A stretch of DNA of 64,000 bases from Globodera rostochiensis. Its lineage: Eukaryota; Nematoda; Chromadorea; Rhabditida; Heteroderidae. Positions 37,401-47,402 of the stretch are shown in pieces. Position 1 is the first letter of the stretch; each line of letters starts with the position of its first letter. Position numbers and translations under genes: made by a program. The notes under the pieces are model-generated. The model worked only from the letters and a program-made list of their open reading frames with translations. It searched no databases and was not told the DNA's origin. The stretch spans positions 248,001 through 312,000 of the forward strand of contig JAEVLN010000040.1 in assembly GCA_018350325.1 (NCBI GenBank), in the 5' to 3' direction.

Positions 37401-40400
37401 AAAGCAGTTCCGCGTTTTTGGCGGTTGCGGTTCCAAAGCAGTTCCGCGTTTTTGGCGGTTCCGGTTCCAAAGCGGTTTCGCGTTTTTGGCGGTTCCTGTT
37501 CCAAAGCGGTTCGGCGCGTTTTTGGCGGTTCCGGTTCCAAAGCGGTTCCGTTCCGGTTCCAAAGCGGTTCCGCGTTTTTGGCGGTTCCGCGGTTCCAACC
37601 TTTGAGCGGTTCCGGTTCCAGAACCGGGACATCACTGGCTGGGACTTACTCAGTTAACCGAAAGTGTGGGTACTGAACAGGGCAGTCCTCCGGTGTCAAT
37701 GAAAAATACGGAAGAACACGAACGCCCAAAAAACGGGAACACACGATATACGAAATAAGAGACGGCCAAAAATACGGAACGACAGGCATCCCTGGTACTG
37801 AAGTGGACCCCGCTTGGACAACATATTCAACGCGCAAATTATGTGGCAAATTCCACCTGAATATGGTCAACGGACCACGGCGGCATGGTGATATTATTTT
37901 CGATCGTCGGATATGGGCATTCGAGTTTAAAGTCCACTTCATCAATGTTGATGACGAAATGCATGGCCTCGCATTTGATTGTCATGTTGAATCGTTGGCC
38001 ATTAACGTTGAGCCGATTGTCAACTGGATCCCCAAATGATGTCATATTGGGAAAATCACTTCCGTATGACTCCAGCTCGTCCAGCAGTTTGTTCTAAAAT
38101 GGGAGGGGGGGGGGAGGGAATTCCGTCTTAAATTAATCATGTGGCTGATCAAGATTAATCATGTGGCTGATCAATGATTAATGTGGCTGATCAATATTAA
38201 TCATGTGGCTGATCAATGATTAATCATGTGGCTGATCAATGATTAATCATGTGGCTGATCAATGATTTATCATGTAGCTGATCAAAGATTAATCATGTGG
38301 CTGATCAATGATTAATCATGGGCTGATCAATGATTAATCATGTGGCTGATCAATGATTAATCATGTGGCTGATCAATGATTAATCATGTGGCTGATCAAT
38401 GAGCAGCAACAGATCCACGTGATCAAATTGAACCGGGGGAAGTCGAGAGCTGGCGGATTTTGCGAAACGCCCACTTTTTTCTCTCCAGCGAGATGGCGGA
38501 TTTTGCGAAACGACTCAGCACGGTACAAATGCGCAAATTGATTATTTTGCTTGTTTTTATTCCAAAAATGAAATAATTTCTTCCGGTCAAAATGTCTAAA
38601 ACTTTAAATTTTCTTCTTCACAAAAACGTTTTGCATAAATTTTCATCCGGCGGTGCCAATTTGGCGCTGCGTGGAAAGTTCATTTTGTTTTTTTGTGGCT
38701 TTTATGTTTAAATTGTTAAAAAATGGATGCCATTTTTGTGCAGTGTTGGCGGCGGACTCTCTGACATCACTCTTATCAGTGATTACTCTGATCATTGATT
38801 ACTTTCTGATCAATGATACTAGGATGATTACTCTGATCAGTGATTACTCTCTGATCAGTGATTACTCTGATCAGTGATTGCTCTGATCAGTGATTACTCT
38901 GATCAGTGATTACTCTCTGATCAGTGATTACTCTGATCAGTGATTACTCTCTGATCAGTGATTACTCTAATCAGTGATTACTCTGATCAGTGATTACTCT
39001 CTGATCAGTGATTACTTTCTGATCAATGATACTAGGATGATTACTCTGATCAGTGATTACTCTCTGATCAGTGATTACTCTGATCAGTGATTGCTCTGAT
39101 CAGTGATTACTCTGATCAGTGATTACTCTCTGATCAGTGATTACTCTGATCAGTGATTACTCTCTGATCAGTGATTACTCTAATCAGTGATTACTCTGAT
39201 CAGTGATTACTCTCTGATCAGTGATACTAGGATCAGTGATTACTCTGATCAGTGATTACTCTCTGATCAGTGATTACTCTCATCAGTGATTACTCTGATC
39301 AGTGATTACTCTCTGATCAGTGATTACTCTGATCAGTGATTACCCGGATCAGTGATTACTGTGATCAGTGATTACCAATTGAACTCTTTTTACCTGATGT
39401 AAGTGGTATCGACATTGGGTTGAAGTCGTTTTGTTAACAGTGAAGGTTAACGCAAGCACGACGTCACCGACTAAATGAAGGCGTTTTTGTAAAAAAATCA
39501 CTCAATCCGTGATCAAAGCTCTGGTCAAGTCACAATCCGTGATCAAGCTCTTGTCAAGTCACAATCCGTGATCAAAGCTCTGGTCAAATCACAATCCGTG
39601 ATCAAAGCTCTGGTCAAATCACAATCCAGTGATCAAAGCTCTGGTCAAATCACAACCCGTAATCAAAGCTCTGGGCAAATCATAATCCGTGATCAAAACT
39701 CTGGTCAAATCACAATCCGTGATCAGAGCTGATGATCGATCGGTTCAAAAACATATTGATCAATAAACCAACTGACTTTTCTTGCTGGGTTCCAACGACT
39801 CGTCCATCAAATAAATGGTGAAATAAGTGGAGGTGTTATAAATTTCCATATCAATTGTGATGTTGTCATTGTAGTTGAGCAATGTGTGCAATTTTTTGGT
39901 GAATTTGGTGAAATCTCTGCGATTGTTTTTACCGCTTTCCTGATTGGGGGGGGGTGTCAATGGGAAAACCCCAACTCGTTCCCCTTTGCCCAACTTTTTT
40001 TTGAACCTTTTTTATTATAACTTTTTTTCTAGCGAACCAAATCAAATATTTTTGGTATCATTCAAAAGCAAACACTGAGTAGAAGTTATTAGCAAGCAAA
40101 AGCTAACCGATTGGCCAAATGCCATTAAAATTAGGTTTTCGTCCCGTAACTTTTTTGGCATTTGTCTAATCGATTAGCTTTTGCTTGCTAATTGCTTCTA
40201 CTCAGTGTTTGCTTTTGAATGATAACAAAACTATTTGATTTGGTTCGCTAGAAAAAAAAGTTATAAAAAAAAGTTTAAAAAAGTTTTGGCAAAGGGGAAC
40301 GAGTTGGGTTTCGTCCAAATTTTATAAGTTAAGAGACACCGGCCAACGCTTATTGGGACCAAAACGCGGATTACCGGGGGCACGGTTAGATGAGGATTTC

Positions 40401-43400
40401 CCAGCAGATCAATGTCGCCTTCGATCTGAGGGGGGTAAACGATAGGTAATTAATTATTTGGCAATTTTTCAGAAATTTTTATGCACTCACCCCAACATAG
40501 TTTGTGGCCCAAATGGGCAAATCATCAACAGTGCCATCAAAAGTGTAGTTTTTGACCAGGGGCTTTCCATTCATCGAGAACGTGTAGCAATCACTGAACA
40601 CAGTGATGTTCATTTCCAACAGGTCGCAGTCGCTGCACAAAACGTTGTCGGGAACCTTAATAGGTGTCGGCCAACCTTCATTGGAAACCTAAAAATATGA
40701 TAGGTTTTAATGTTAGTTAGCACATTGAGTAAATTTAAGTTTAAATGTAAAAATTTACAACATAAGATGACAACAGTACAAGTCCGTACGAGAACACATG
40801 AATATCCAAAACCGTTTTGCCGACTAAAAATTTTACAATAATTAATTTGTCATTAAGTCCAAAACCAAAATTTCCGAGCCCCGGGACTCTTGACCAGTCC
40901 AAAACCAAAATTCCCGAGCCCCGGGACTCTCAATCAGTCCAAAACCAAAATTCCCAAGCCCCGGGACTCTTGAACAGTCCAAAACCAAAATTCCCGAGCC
41001 CCGGGACTCTCGATCAGTCCAAAACCAAAATTCCCGAACACCGGGACTCTTGAACAGTCCAAAACCAATATTCCCGTGCCCCGGGACTCTCGATCAGTCC
41101 AAAACCAAAATTCCCGTGCCCCGGGACTCTCGATCAGTCCAAACGCAAAATTCCGAGCCCTGGGACTCTTGACCAGTCCAAGACGTACTTGTTGGGTGTT
41201 CTTCAAGCCGGTCGTGCAATAGCGTGATGATGAAGAAGTAATGTTTTGGGTTGTGCACTCTGACGCGGAAGGTTAAAAGTGTTCCTTCTAGCAGATTGTC
41301 AACGGTGTACGTGTAGGATGCATTGCGCCGCAGCAGTGGCTTCTACAAATATTTTTATTAATTGAAAAGTAATATCCTAATTTAATTTATTTATGGAACA
41401 GCTTTTAAATTAGTTTTTGTAAAAAATAAATCGCACATAATTTTCCCCAATCTTCTTGAATGGCATCATTGGAGGTGGATCATTGAGCAACAAAAATTCG
41501 CCGCTCAACTTGAAATTATTTAATTGATTGAATGATTTTATAAACAGAAATGATTAATTTTTTAAATTATCTTTAATCAAACAACCGGGTTGGACAATTT
41601 TGGACCCGATGGTTTCCGGACAATTTTGAATCTGAAGTCCTGGTTTCCGGACAATTTTGGTTTTATATTTTAAGTAAAATTTTGATTTTTTGTGAATTTT
41701 TGGCCAGAAAATAGGAAACTATTTTAAAAAGTTGGCCAGAAAATTGGCATATGTGCTGGAATCCCCCGCGGGGATCCCCTAATTTTCGTTGTTTTCACTC
41801 ACTCATCCTGACCTGATAACGATCCATTTTTTCAAATCTCAATCCTTTCCACCAATTTAGCGGGAAAAATTCCTCTCCACCCAAACGTTCCGAACGCTTT
41901 TCGTTATTCACGAAGCGGTCGATCATGATGCCGTAGCTGTAATTGGTGAACGCAATTCGGAACTCAAGCTGATAACTTCCATTTTTATCGTCCAAACTAG
42001 TCGGAATGTGCCAGCCGCCATTCATATGACGTGACTTTAAAACAAGAAATACGGTATATATATAAAAAAGAATTTAAACAAGATACGGTAGTATATATAT
42101 AAAAAAGAATTTAAACAAGATACGGTAGTATATATATAAAAAAGAATTTAAACAAATACGGTGTATATAAAAAAAGAATTTAAATCCCATTTAAGTTTTT
42201 TCCCCCGCACCGTAGCATTGCGCATGAATACATTGGAACCTGCTCTCGAAATGTTGAATGACATCAGCGCTAGGTGTTCTTCTGAAAAATGTGTGTTAAT
42301 GATCGATTGATCAATTGGTCGACCAATCAATCACTGTTTTTGCCGTCCAATTCACAGTCCTCTGACATACAGACCGGACGGGATTGGAATTATTTTGTGA
42401 TGCCAGATCCCGGACTTTTTGGCAAAAAAAGCAGGAAATTTCATAACAAAAAAAATTGTCGAAATTTTTTGTTGGTTTGAATCAGTTTTCCAGCCAATAT
42501 AACCTTTGAAATCTTTTAAACATAGGTTTTATAGAGTGGCAATTTAATTTGTCTTTGCAATTAGTATTATTTGCAATAAATTTCTTTCAAAATTTTAAAA
42601 TTCAAAAAATATGTCCGGTTTTCGGACCTTTTTATATTTGTCCTTTTTTTGGGGGGAAAACTTACTCCAACCCGAAGTGTAAAGCTTGAACGTGATATTT
42701 CGAGTGAATTCACTGGCCATCAAACGGATGTGGATCAGATGATTAGCCTTCAGCGGGTTGTTCTTCAACAGCACAATTAAATCGGTTTTTGCTACTTTTG
42801 CACATTCCGCTTGTGCTGAGCCGCGTGTTGGCTCTTTGAGATCAGCGGGCTCCGAGTCGGTTGGGCGAATGAACTTTTTTGTTTTTGTTTAACAAAATCA
42901 ACATTAAATGTGATCACTGATCAGACAGAAGTTTTACAAAAAGCACCCAGGGATGTAACCTAACCGGTTTCCGGACATTTTTGGGCCCGGAATTCCGGTT
43001 ACCGGACATTTTTGTTTCCGGAATTCCGGTTTCCAAACATTTTTGCGTCCGGAATTCTGGTTACCGGACATTTTTGCTTCCGGAATTCCGGTTTCCAAAC
43101 ATTTTTGGGCCCGGAATTCTGGTTTTCCGGAAATTTTTGCTTCCGGAATTCTGGTTTAAGAACATTTCTGTGTCCGGAATTACGGTTTCCAAACATTTTT
43201 GGGCCCGGAATTCCGGTTTCCGGACATTTTTGCTTCCGGAATTCCGGTTTCCATTCCGGTTTCCAAACATTTTTGCGTCCGTAATTCTGGTTACCGGAAT
43301 TTTTACTTCCGGAATTCCGGTTTCCAAACATTTTTGGGCCCTGAATTCTGGTTTTCCGGACATTTTTGCTTCCGGAATTCTGGTTTAAGAACATTTCTGT

Positions 43401-46092
43401 GTCCGGTTACGGTTTCCAAACATTTTTGGGCCCGGAATTCCGGTTTCCGGACATTTTTGTTTCCGGAATTCCGGTTTCCAAACATTTTTGCGTCCGGAAT
43501 TCTGGTTACCGGAATTTTTGCTTCCGGAATTTCGGTTTCCAAACATTTTTGGGCCCGGAATTCTGGTTTTCCGGACATTTTTGCTTCCGGAATTCTGGTT
43601 TAAGAACATTTCTGGGTCAAGAAATTCCGGATCCCGGACATTTTTGGGTCCGATTTCCGGTTTCCGGACATTTTTGGGTCCGGAATTTCCGGCTTCCGGA
43701 CATTTCTGGTTCCGGATTACCGGTTTCCGGACATTTTGCTTCCGGAATTCTGGTTTAAGAACATTTCTGGGTCTGGAATTACGGTTTCCAAACATTTTTG
43801 CGCCCGGGATTCTGTTTTCCGGGCATTTTTGCTTCCGGAATTCTGGTTTAAGAACATTTCTGGGTCAAGAAATTCCGGATCCCGGACATTTTTGGGTCCG
43901 ATTTCCGGTTTCCGGACATTTTTGGGTCCGGAATTTCCGGCTTCCGGACATTTCTGGTTCCGGATTACCGGTTTCCGGACATTTTGCTTCCGGAATTCTG
44001 GTTTAAGAACATTTCTGGGCCGGAATTACGGTTTCCAAACATTTTTAGGCCCGGAATTCTGGTTTAAGAACATTTCTGGGTCCGGAATTCCGGTTTCCAA
44101 ACATTTTTGCGCCCGGGATTCTGTTTTCCGGGCATTTTTGCTTCCGGAATTCTGGTTTCCGGACATTTTTCCTTCCGGAATTCTGGTTTCCGTGCATTTT
44201 TGGGTCTGGACCGGATATTTCAGTGCCAGGAAATTTCCGACCATTTTTGGGTCCGGAAATTTCGGATCACGGACATTTTTGGGTCCGGATCACGGACATT
44301 TTTGGGTCCGGATCACGGACATTTTTGGGTCCGGATCACAGACATTTTTGGGTCAGGAAATTTCCGGTTTCCGGATATTTCAGTGTCAGGAAATTTCCGA
44401 GCATTTTTGGGTCCGGAAATTTCGGATCACGGACATTTTTGGGTCCGGATCAGGATATTTCCGACCATTTATGGGTCCGGAAATTTCGGATCACGGACAT
44501 TTTTGGGTCCGGATCACGGACATTTTTGGGTCCGGATCAGGATATTTCCGACCATTTATGGGTCCGAAAATTTCGGATCACGGACATTTTTGGGTCCGGA
44601 TCACGGACATTTTTGGGTCCGGATCACGGACATTTTTGGGTCAGGAAATTTCCGGTTTCCGGATATTTCAGTGTCAGGAAATTTCCGACCATTTTTGGGT
44701 CCGGAAATTTCGGATCACGGACATTTTTGGGTCACGAAATTCCGGCTGTATTTTTTGCATCCGGTTACATCCCTGTGAAATGACCGTACCCACCGCTTAC
44801 CCAAGCCTCCATGACGCAGTCGCAGCTGCGTTGAACGTACAGTCTCATTGTGTGGTTCATCCACGGCAACATGTCCAGGCCCAATGTCCAAAGTCCAACA
44901 AAGTCCTTCAGACGCGCACCCCTTGGAGCCAGCTGCTTGTATGCTTCCCGTTTAGCCTTTTCGCCCTCAACTTCAACGGGTTCTCCTGAAAATTGAAAAT
45001 CAAAAATTGTTTCGTTTAAAATTATAAAAAATACCCTTATCGATCGTCACGTAGGTGAACATTTCCCGTTCATTGCCAAGATGGATGATGAATTGGCGTT
45101 GCGCTTGTGAAATTTCAAAGCTAAATCATCACCAATATACCGTATAAACAAGGCGGAAAAGCTTTAGTATGTTTTTGAAGACCAATTAAAACGAAAACGA
45201 TAATTTTGACAATTTTACCCCTGCGGCGTTTTAAAAGCTTCGAATTGCTCCAGAAAAGATGCAAAACAACAAACGGGGTCGGGGGTTTTCGGGGCGCCGC
45301 GTTTTGGGGGGTGATGCCCAAAAATGTCGGGGTCCCCGCACCTGTGGCCATGCCCTTGTCCGACAAGCGATGTGTTCAGCTTCATGGCAATTGTCCCATC
45401 CGACTTTTTCACAGTGTACACTCGGATCCCGCGCCAAAATGCTTTGTCTTTGTGTTTTTTGTTGCTAAAGCCGGTCAACAATTGTTCACATTCCTTGGCC
45501 AAAGAATTCTGAAAATGTTAAAAAACACAACAAAAATAATCCCTGACTCCATTCATACTTTGGCAGCGCTGTCCACGTTGAACAGCTCGGAGTTCACTGA
45601 CATGCCGTTGACGATGTGCTTGTTGTCCAGGGGATGGGTGATCAAGGTGCTCGGGTAGCAGATGAGCATGCTAATTATATTTAAAATTTTAAATTTTAAC
45701 AAATTTTCATCCGACCCTTTGTCACATCGTCCGCCTATTTCTGGGAGACGAAATTCGAGTCCGAACGTTTTGGATTCCTCGTGCGGGAAGCACTGGTCCA
45801 GCAAAGCGACGGGAATTACGCATTCGTCGATGGATTGTCCGGTCAGACGTGTCCTATTGAAACTTCTGTTTTTTAAAGCTTAAAATTCCTATTTTTGAGT
45901 AAAATTGCAACGTTTCATGTCATCAAGTTTCTAAAAATGTCTGGGCCTGGAGTTGTTTCAGTATCAAACCCCGGCAAAATTTTGATCAGATTTGAAAAAT
46001 GCTTACGGCTTTGTTTTCTTTTGCGATTGGGCGCCATGGAGAAGCGCCAAAAGGCATAAAAAGTTTAAGGCCAAATTTAAATTAGCGTTCAT
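13434..46092 (-). CDS. Secreted four-domain galectin-like protein, copy B (satellite-bearing introns)
   Basis: Paralogue of gene A with the same 21-exon plan. Exons: 46007-46092, 45716-45853, 45559-45670, 45342-45508, 45035-45120, 44801-44985, 42666-42873, 42211-42281, 41813-42034, 41437-41508, 41189-41342, 40759-40823, 40491-40688, 40375-40425, 39777-39939, 39394-39470, 37857-38093, one of 24595-24802 or 15414-15621, then 14552-14622, 14192-14389, 13434-13571. Every junction is in phase, giving 968 aa with a signal peptide (MNANLNLALNFLCLLALLHG) and four galectin-like domains. The C-terminal tail is Cys/basic (PKQRC, KFVKKDGSI). Exon 18 is duplicated; its length (208) makes joint inclusion frame-breaking. 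Intron 17 is 13 kb or 22 kb and full of 34-bp satellite, so efficient splicing is uncertain and expression needs RNA evidence. Exons 1-17 look intact. Copy B differs from A by small in-frame indels in exons 9, 11, 13, 18, 19, 20 and 21. Confidence 0.8.
13657..14165. repeat. 57-bp tandem repeat, gene B intron 20
   Basis: About nine copies of a 57-bp unit containing GTTACTGTACATATACG, some missing 5-6 bp. Because 57 is a multiple of 3 it gives open frames on both strands, but it lies between exons 20 and 21. Gene A has one copy at about 2,220-2,265. Confidence 0.9.
15152..15368. mobile_element. Old hAT-like element in gene B intron 18
   Basis: Ends are CAGGGTTGTAACC and GGTTACATCCCGG, flanked by ATGCTCAC and ATGCCCAT (6 of 8). 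Only traces of internal repeats (CTGGAAACCAGAATTCTGG) remain. It lies just downstream of the exon 18 donor. Confidence 0.5.
15771..23772. repeat. 34-bp satellite array, left-end-only copy of the hAT-like element
   Basis: The array starts with the same CAGTGATGTCCCGGTTCC terminus and GCTGGGAC flank (15763-15770) as the 24953 element, then about 230 copies of a 34-bp unit (CGGTTCCGGTTCCAAAGCGG + TTCCGCGTTTTTGG). The right terminus is missing: the array stops against the duplicated intron at about 23,773. From about 17.4 kb on, single-base indels are frequent, which may be real decay or long-read error. No frame is ever stopped, so all ORFs here are artefacts. Confidence 0.9.
23773..24962. repeat. 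Segmental duplication of exon 18 and its flanks
   Basis: This block is a near-identical direct repeat of 14,621-15,780: end of intron 18, hAT-like remnant, exon 18, tRNA-like remnant and the left end of the satellite element. The two exon 18 copies differ by one synonymous base. Homology begins exactly at the start of exon 19 (the AACTTT at 14,621), so exon 19 itself was not duplicated. Confidence 0.85.
24335..24550. mobile_element. Second copy of the intron 18 hAT-like element
   Basis: Nearly identical to 15152-15368 because it is carried inside the exon 18 segmental duplication, not a separate insertion. Confidence 0.5.
24953..37637. mobile_element. 12.7-kb hAT-like element filled with 34-bp satellite (gene B intron 17)
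   Basis: The left terminus is CAGTGATGTCCCGGTTC and the right terminus its reverse complement (GAACCGGGACATCACTG). An exact 8-bp duplication GCTGGGAC flanks it at 24945-24952 and 37638-37645. The interior is about 370 copies of the 34-bp monomer with no other sequence. Monomers differ mainly at two sites (CCG, GCG or CTG before GTTCCAAAGC, then GG or AG). CAG...CTG termini and an 8-bp duplication are hAT hallmarks. It carries no coding capacity and cannot move by itself. Confidence 0.85.
37678..37794. mobile_element. hAT-like element, 117 bp (gene B intron 17)
   Basis: Termini CAGGGCAGTCCT and AGGCATCCCTG with a perfect 8-bp duplication GTACTGAA (37670-37677 and 37795-37802). The interior repeats an AATACGGAAGAACACGAACG-like word. 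It lies about 30 bp from the satellite-filled element. Confidence 0.8.
38130..38405. repeat. 23-bp minisatellite, gene B intron 16
   Basis: About twelve copies of TGATCAATGATTAATCATGT + GGC. Gene A has only a single related word at about 5,080-5,110. Confidence 0.85.
38765..39378. repeat. TGATCAGTGATTACTC minisatellite, gene B intron 16
   Basis: Roughly 35 copies of the same 15-18 bp unit as in gene A. A longer block carrying a GATACTAGGATG variant occurs twice (about 38,800 and 39,030), showing expansion by block duplication. Confidence 0.85.
39508..39728. repeat. 30-bp minisatellite, gene B intron 15
   Basis: About seven copies of the same 30-bp unit as gene A intron 15. The last three repeats carry the same variants in both genes. 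Confidence 0.85.
39968..40311. mobile_element. Fold-back repeat, 344 bp (gene B intron 14)
   Basis: Nearly the whole sequence is an inverted repeat with ~140-bp arms (outer ends CAACTCGTTCCCCTTTGCC and its inverse; inner GCAAACACTGAGTAGAAG and its inverse). Gene A intron 14 lacks it. A target duplication could not be settled. Confidence 0.65.
40853..41180. repeat. 40-bp minisatellite, gene B intron 11
   Basis: About eight copies of the same unit as gene A intron 11, one base shorter (AAAACC rather than AAAACCC). Confidence 0.85.
42050..42180. repeat. 35-bp repeat with TATATATA, gene B intron 8
   Basis: Four copies of a unit containing ACGGTATATATATAAAAAAG and AATTTAAACAAG. In gene A two or three copies remain, and one ATTTAAAC was the target of the 8479 element. 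Confidence 0.8.
42948..44775. mobile_element. Expanded CAGGGATGTAACC-type element, 1.8 kb (gene B intron 6)
   Basis: Termini are CAGGGATGTAACC and GGTTACATCCCTG. The interior is dozens of copies of a ~30-bp unit (CCGGAATTCCGGTTTCCGG plus ACATTTTTG), with a block-level duplication (about 43620-43760 repeated at 43856-44010). The last ~550 bp switches to a TTTTTGGGTCCGGATCACGGAC variant. It sits at the same intron position as the 246-bp element of gene A. Confidence 0.7.
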
Positions 46093-46096
46093 TTCG

Positions 46097-46104
46097 CTGT
46101 AAAA
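46097..46104 (-). promoter_or_regulatory. Probable trans-splice acceptor of gene B
   Basis: TTTTACAG followed by CGAA and the ATG at 46092, identical to the site in gene A. Spliced-leader addition is inferred from position only. Confidence 0.45.
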
Positions 46105-47402
46105 TGATAAAAATAAAATTTGAAAAATGATAAAATGAATAAAATTGTCATATTCCATTGGTATTTAGGCAAAAATGAAGCGATAAATGCGTCCAATGGC
46201 GATTGGATGTGATTCACTGAAAAAGCAGTGAAAATTCCCACTGTTATAGTCAAATGAGCGCATTTATGTTAATTGGAATCGCTAAAAACGTTATGTCCGT
46301 CCCACTGATCGAGTGCTGGATGAATCACTGTTTTAGTGAAATTATTTTATTTATTTTTAATTGTATTAGCTAATCTTTTTTTTGCTGATTAAAAGTGCTT
46401 AAATTTGGTCCATTAATGGAAATTAGACGTTTCACCCATAAAACTTTTCACCAACCGGAATATTTAAACGAAGGAAATCGGATGTTTAAAAAGTGGAATT
46501 TCCACTAAAATAAAGAACGTATCCGACGGATCAATGCGGCGAGATACATTTAGAAAAATTACACCAATAAATATTTTTTCATTTTTATTTTTTTGCTAAT
46601 TGATATATTAAAAAAGCCAAAACATATTACGGAATAATGGGCTACGATCACCCAAAAATGGTTGGACGGCGACGAAAAAAAACGGAACAAATGAACACTA
46701 ACAAAAATTGTCCAACGATGCGTGTGGTTTGGTTGGGGTTACACAGTTGACGAAATCGTCGGGCAAAAATGGTCTCAAATTTTTGTCCAACTATTGTGGT
46801 TAGGGCGAAAATTGCCCGACGACCGATGCCTCAGACGGAACGGAAAGCGACAGAAGTTGGACTTCAAAATGTGCCTACCGGCGTGCGTTTTTTTTGGCAC
46901 GCCAACAAAACACCGACTAAGCAGGCTGCCCAAATATTCACTATCAAAAAGCTTTTGTTCGGAAAATCGGATCAAACGAAACGGTGGACGATTTGCTAAA
47001 TGCACTTATAGTGCCAAAAAAATTTGATGAAAAAATAGCCATCGGCGGGAAGTGTTGATTCGGTGAAATTTTCGGAAGAACAATTATTCGATTATTATTT
47101 TCATTTGCAACAAGACTTGAGGCGCTTGTACACGGAAAAAATAGTGACGGAACACAAAAAGAAATGCAAGAAAATGCAAAGGACAAAATTCAAACATTTC
47201 TTGCCGTGCCAAAATGCTTTCCCGAATCCTCGGAATTAAGGTAATTTATGAATTTTAATAAAAAAAATTTAATTTTTAATATTTTTGGGAAACTGGTTGT
47301 TGTTACATCGAGTTCAAAACAAAAGATTGGACCAGCTAGAGCAGGGTTGCTTGACATTCCTCCATTCATTCCTTCCGTCCGTCCATCTCATTCCCTTCCT
47401 GA
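46105..47402. other. Intergenic region between gene B and the FN3-like gene
   Basis: 46,105-46,470 is the gene-B copy of the family 5' flank. 46,640-46,945 is moderately GC-rich with short frames on both strands and no recognised product. The pseudogene fragment follows at 46948-47250. The rest, to 47,402, matches the block upstream of 12,740. Confidence 0.5.
46948..47250 (+). pseudogene. Inverted fragment of the 56-60 kb secreted gene (exon 2 end)
   Basis: This plus-strand stretch matches the 3' half of exon 2 of the minus-strand gene at 58717-59291, from the QTVDDLLNALIVP region through GKNSDGTQKEMQENAKDK to the FPES...LR end. It continues past the exon boundary into intron-like GTAATTTATG. 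Relative to the parent it carries an insertion near 46975 and an extra base near 47033, so the frame is broken. Because intron sequence is retained it is a DNA-level duplicate, not a retrocopy. It lies between gene B and the FN3-like gene, inverted and about 11.5 kb from the parent. Confidence 0.7.

Noticed and set aside
15771..37637. CRISPR-like regular repeats
   Set aside because: There are no unique spacers, units are directly abutting, and the context is a eukaryotic intron.
15626..37676. Very long overlapping ORFs on both strands (up to 2,926 codons, EPQPPKTRNCFGT or GSKAVPRFWR repeats)
   Set aside because: They are translations of a 34-bp tandem repeat that is stop-free in all six frames. 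There is no non-repeat sequence, no codon bias, and the array sits within transposon termini inside an intron.
42981..44783. ORFs of 130-417 codons (FRFPNIFASGILV-type repeats)
   Set aside because: They derive from the amplified CCGGAATTCC repeats in gene B intron 6. The longest ends only by reading antisense through exon 6.
46722..47027. Plus-strand ORFs near 46.7-47.0 kb as genes
   Set aside because: They run without continuity into the frameshifted pseudogene fragment and have no recognisable product.
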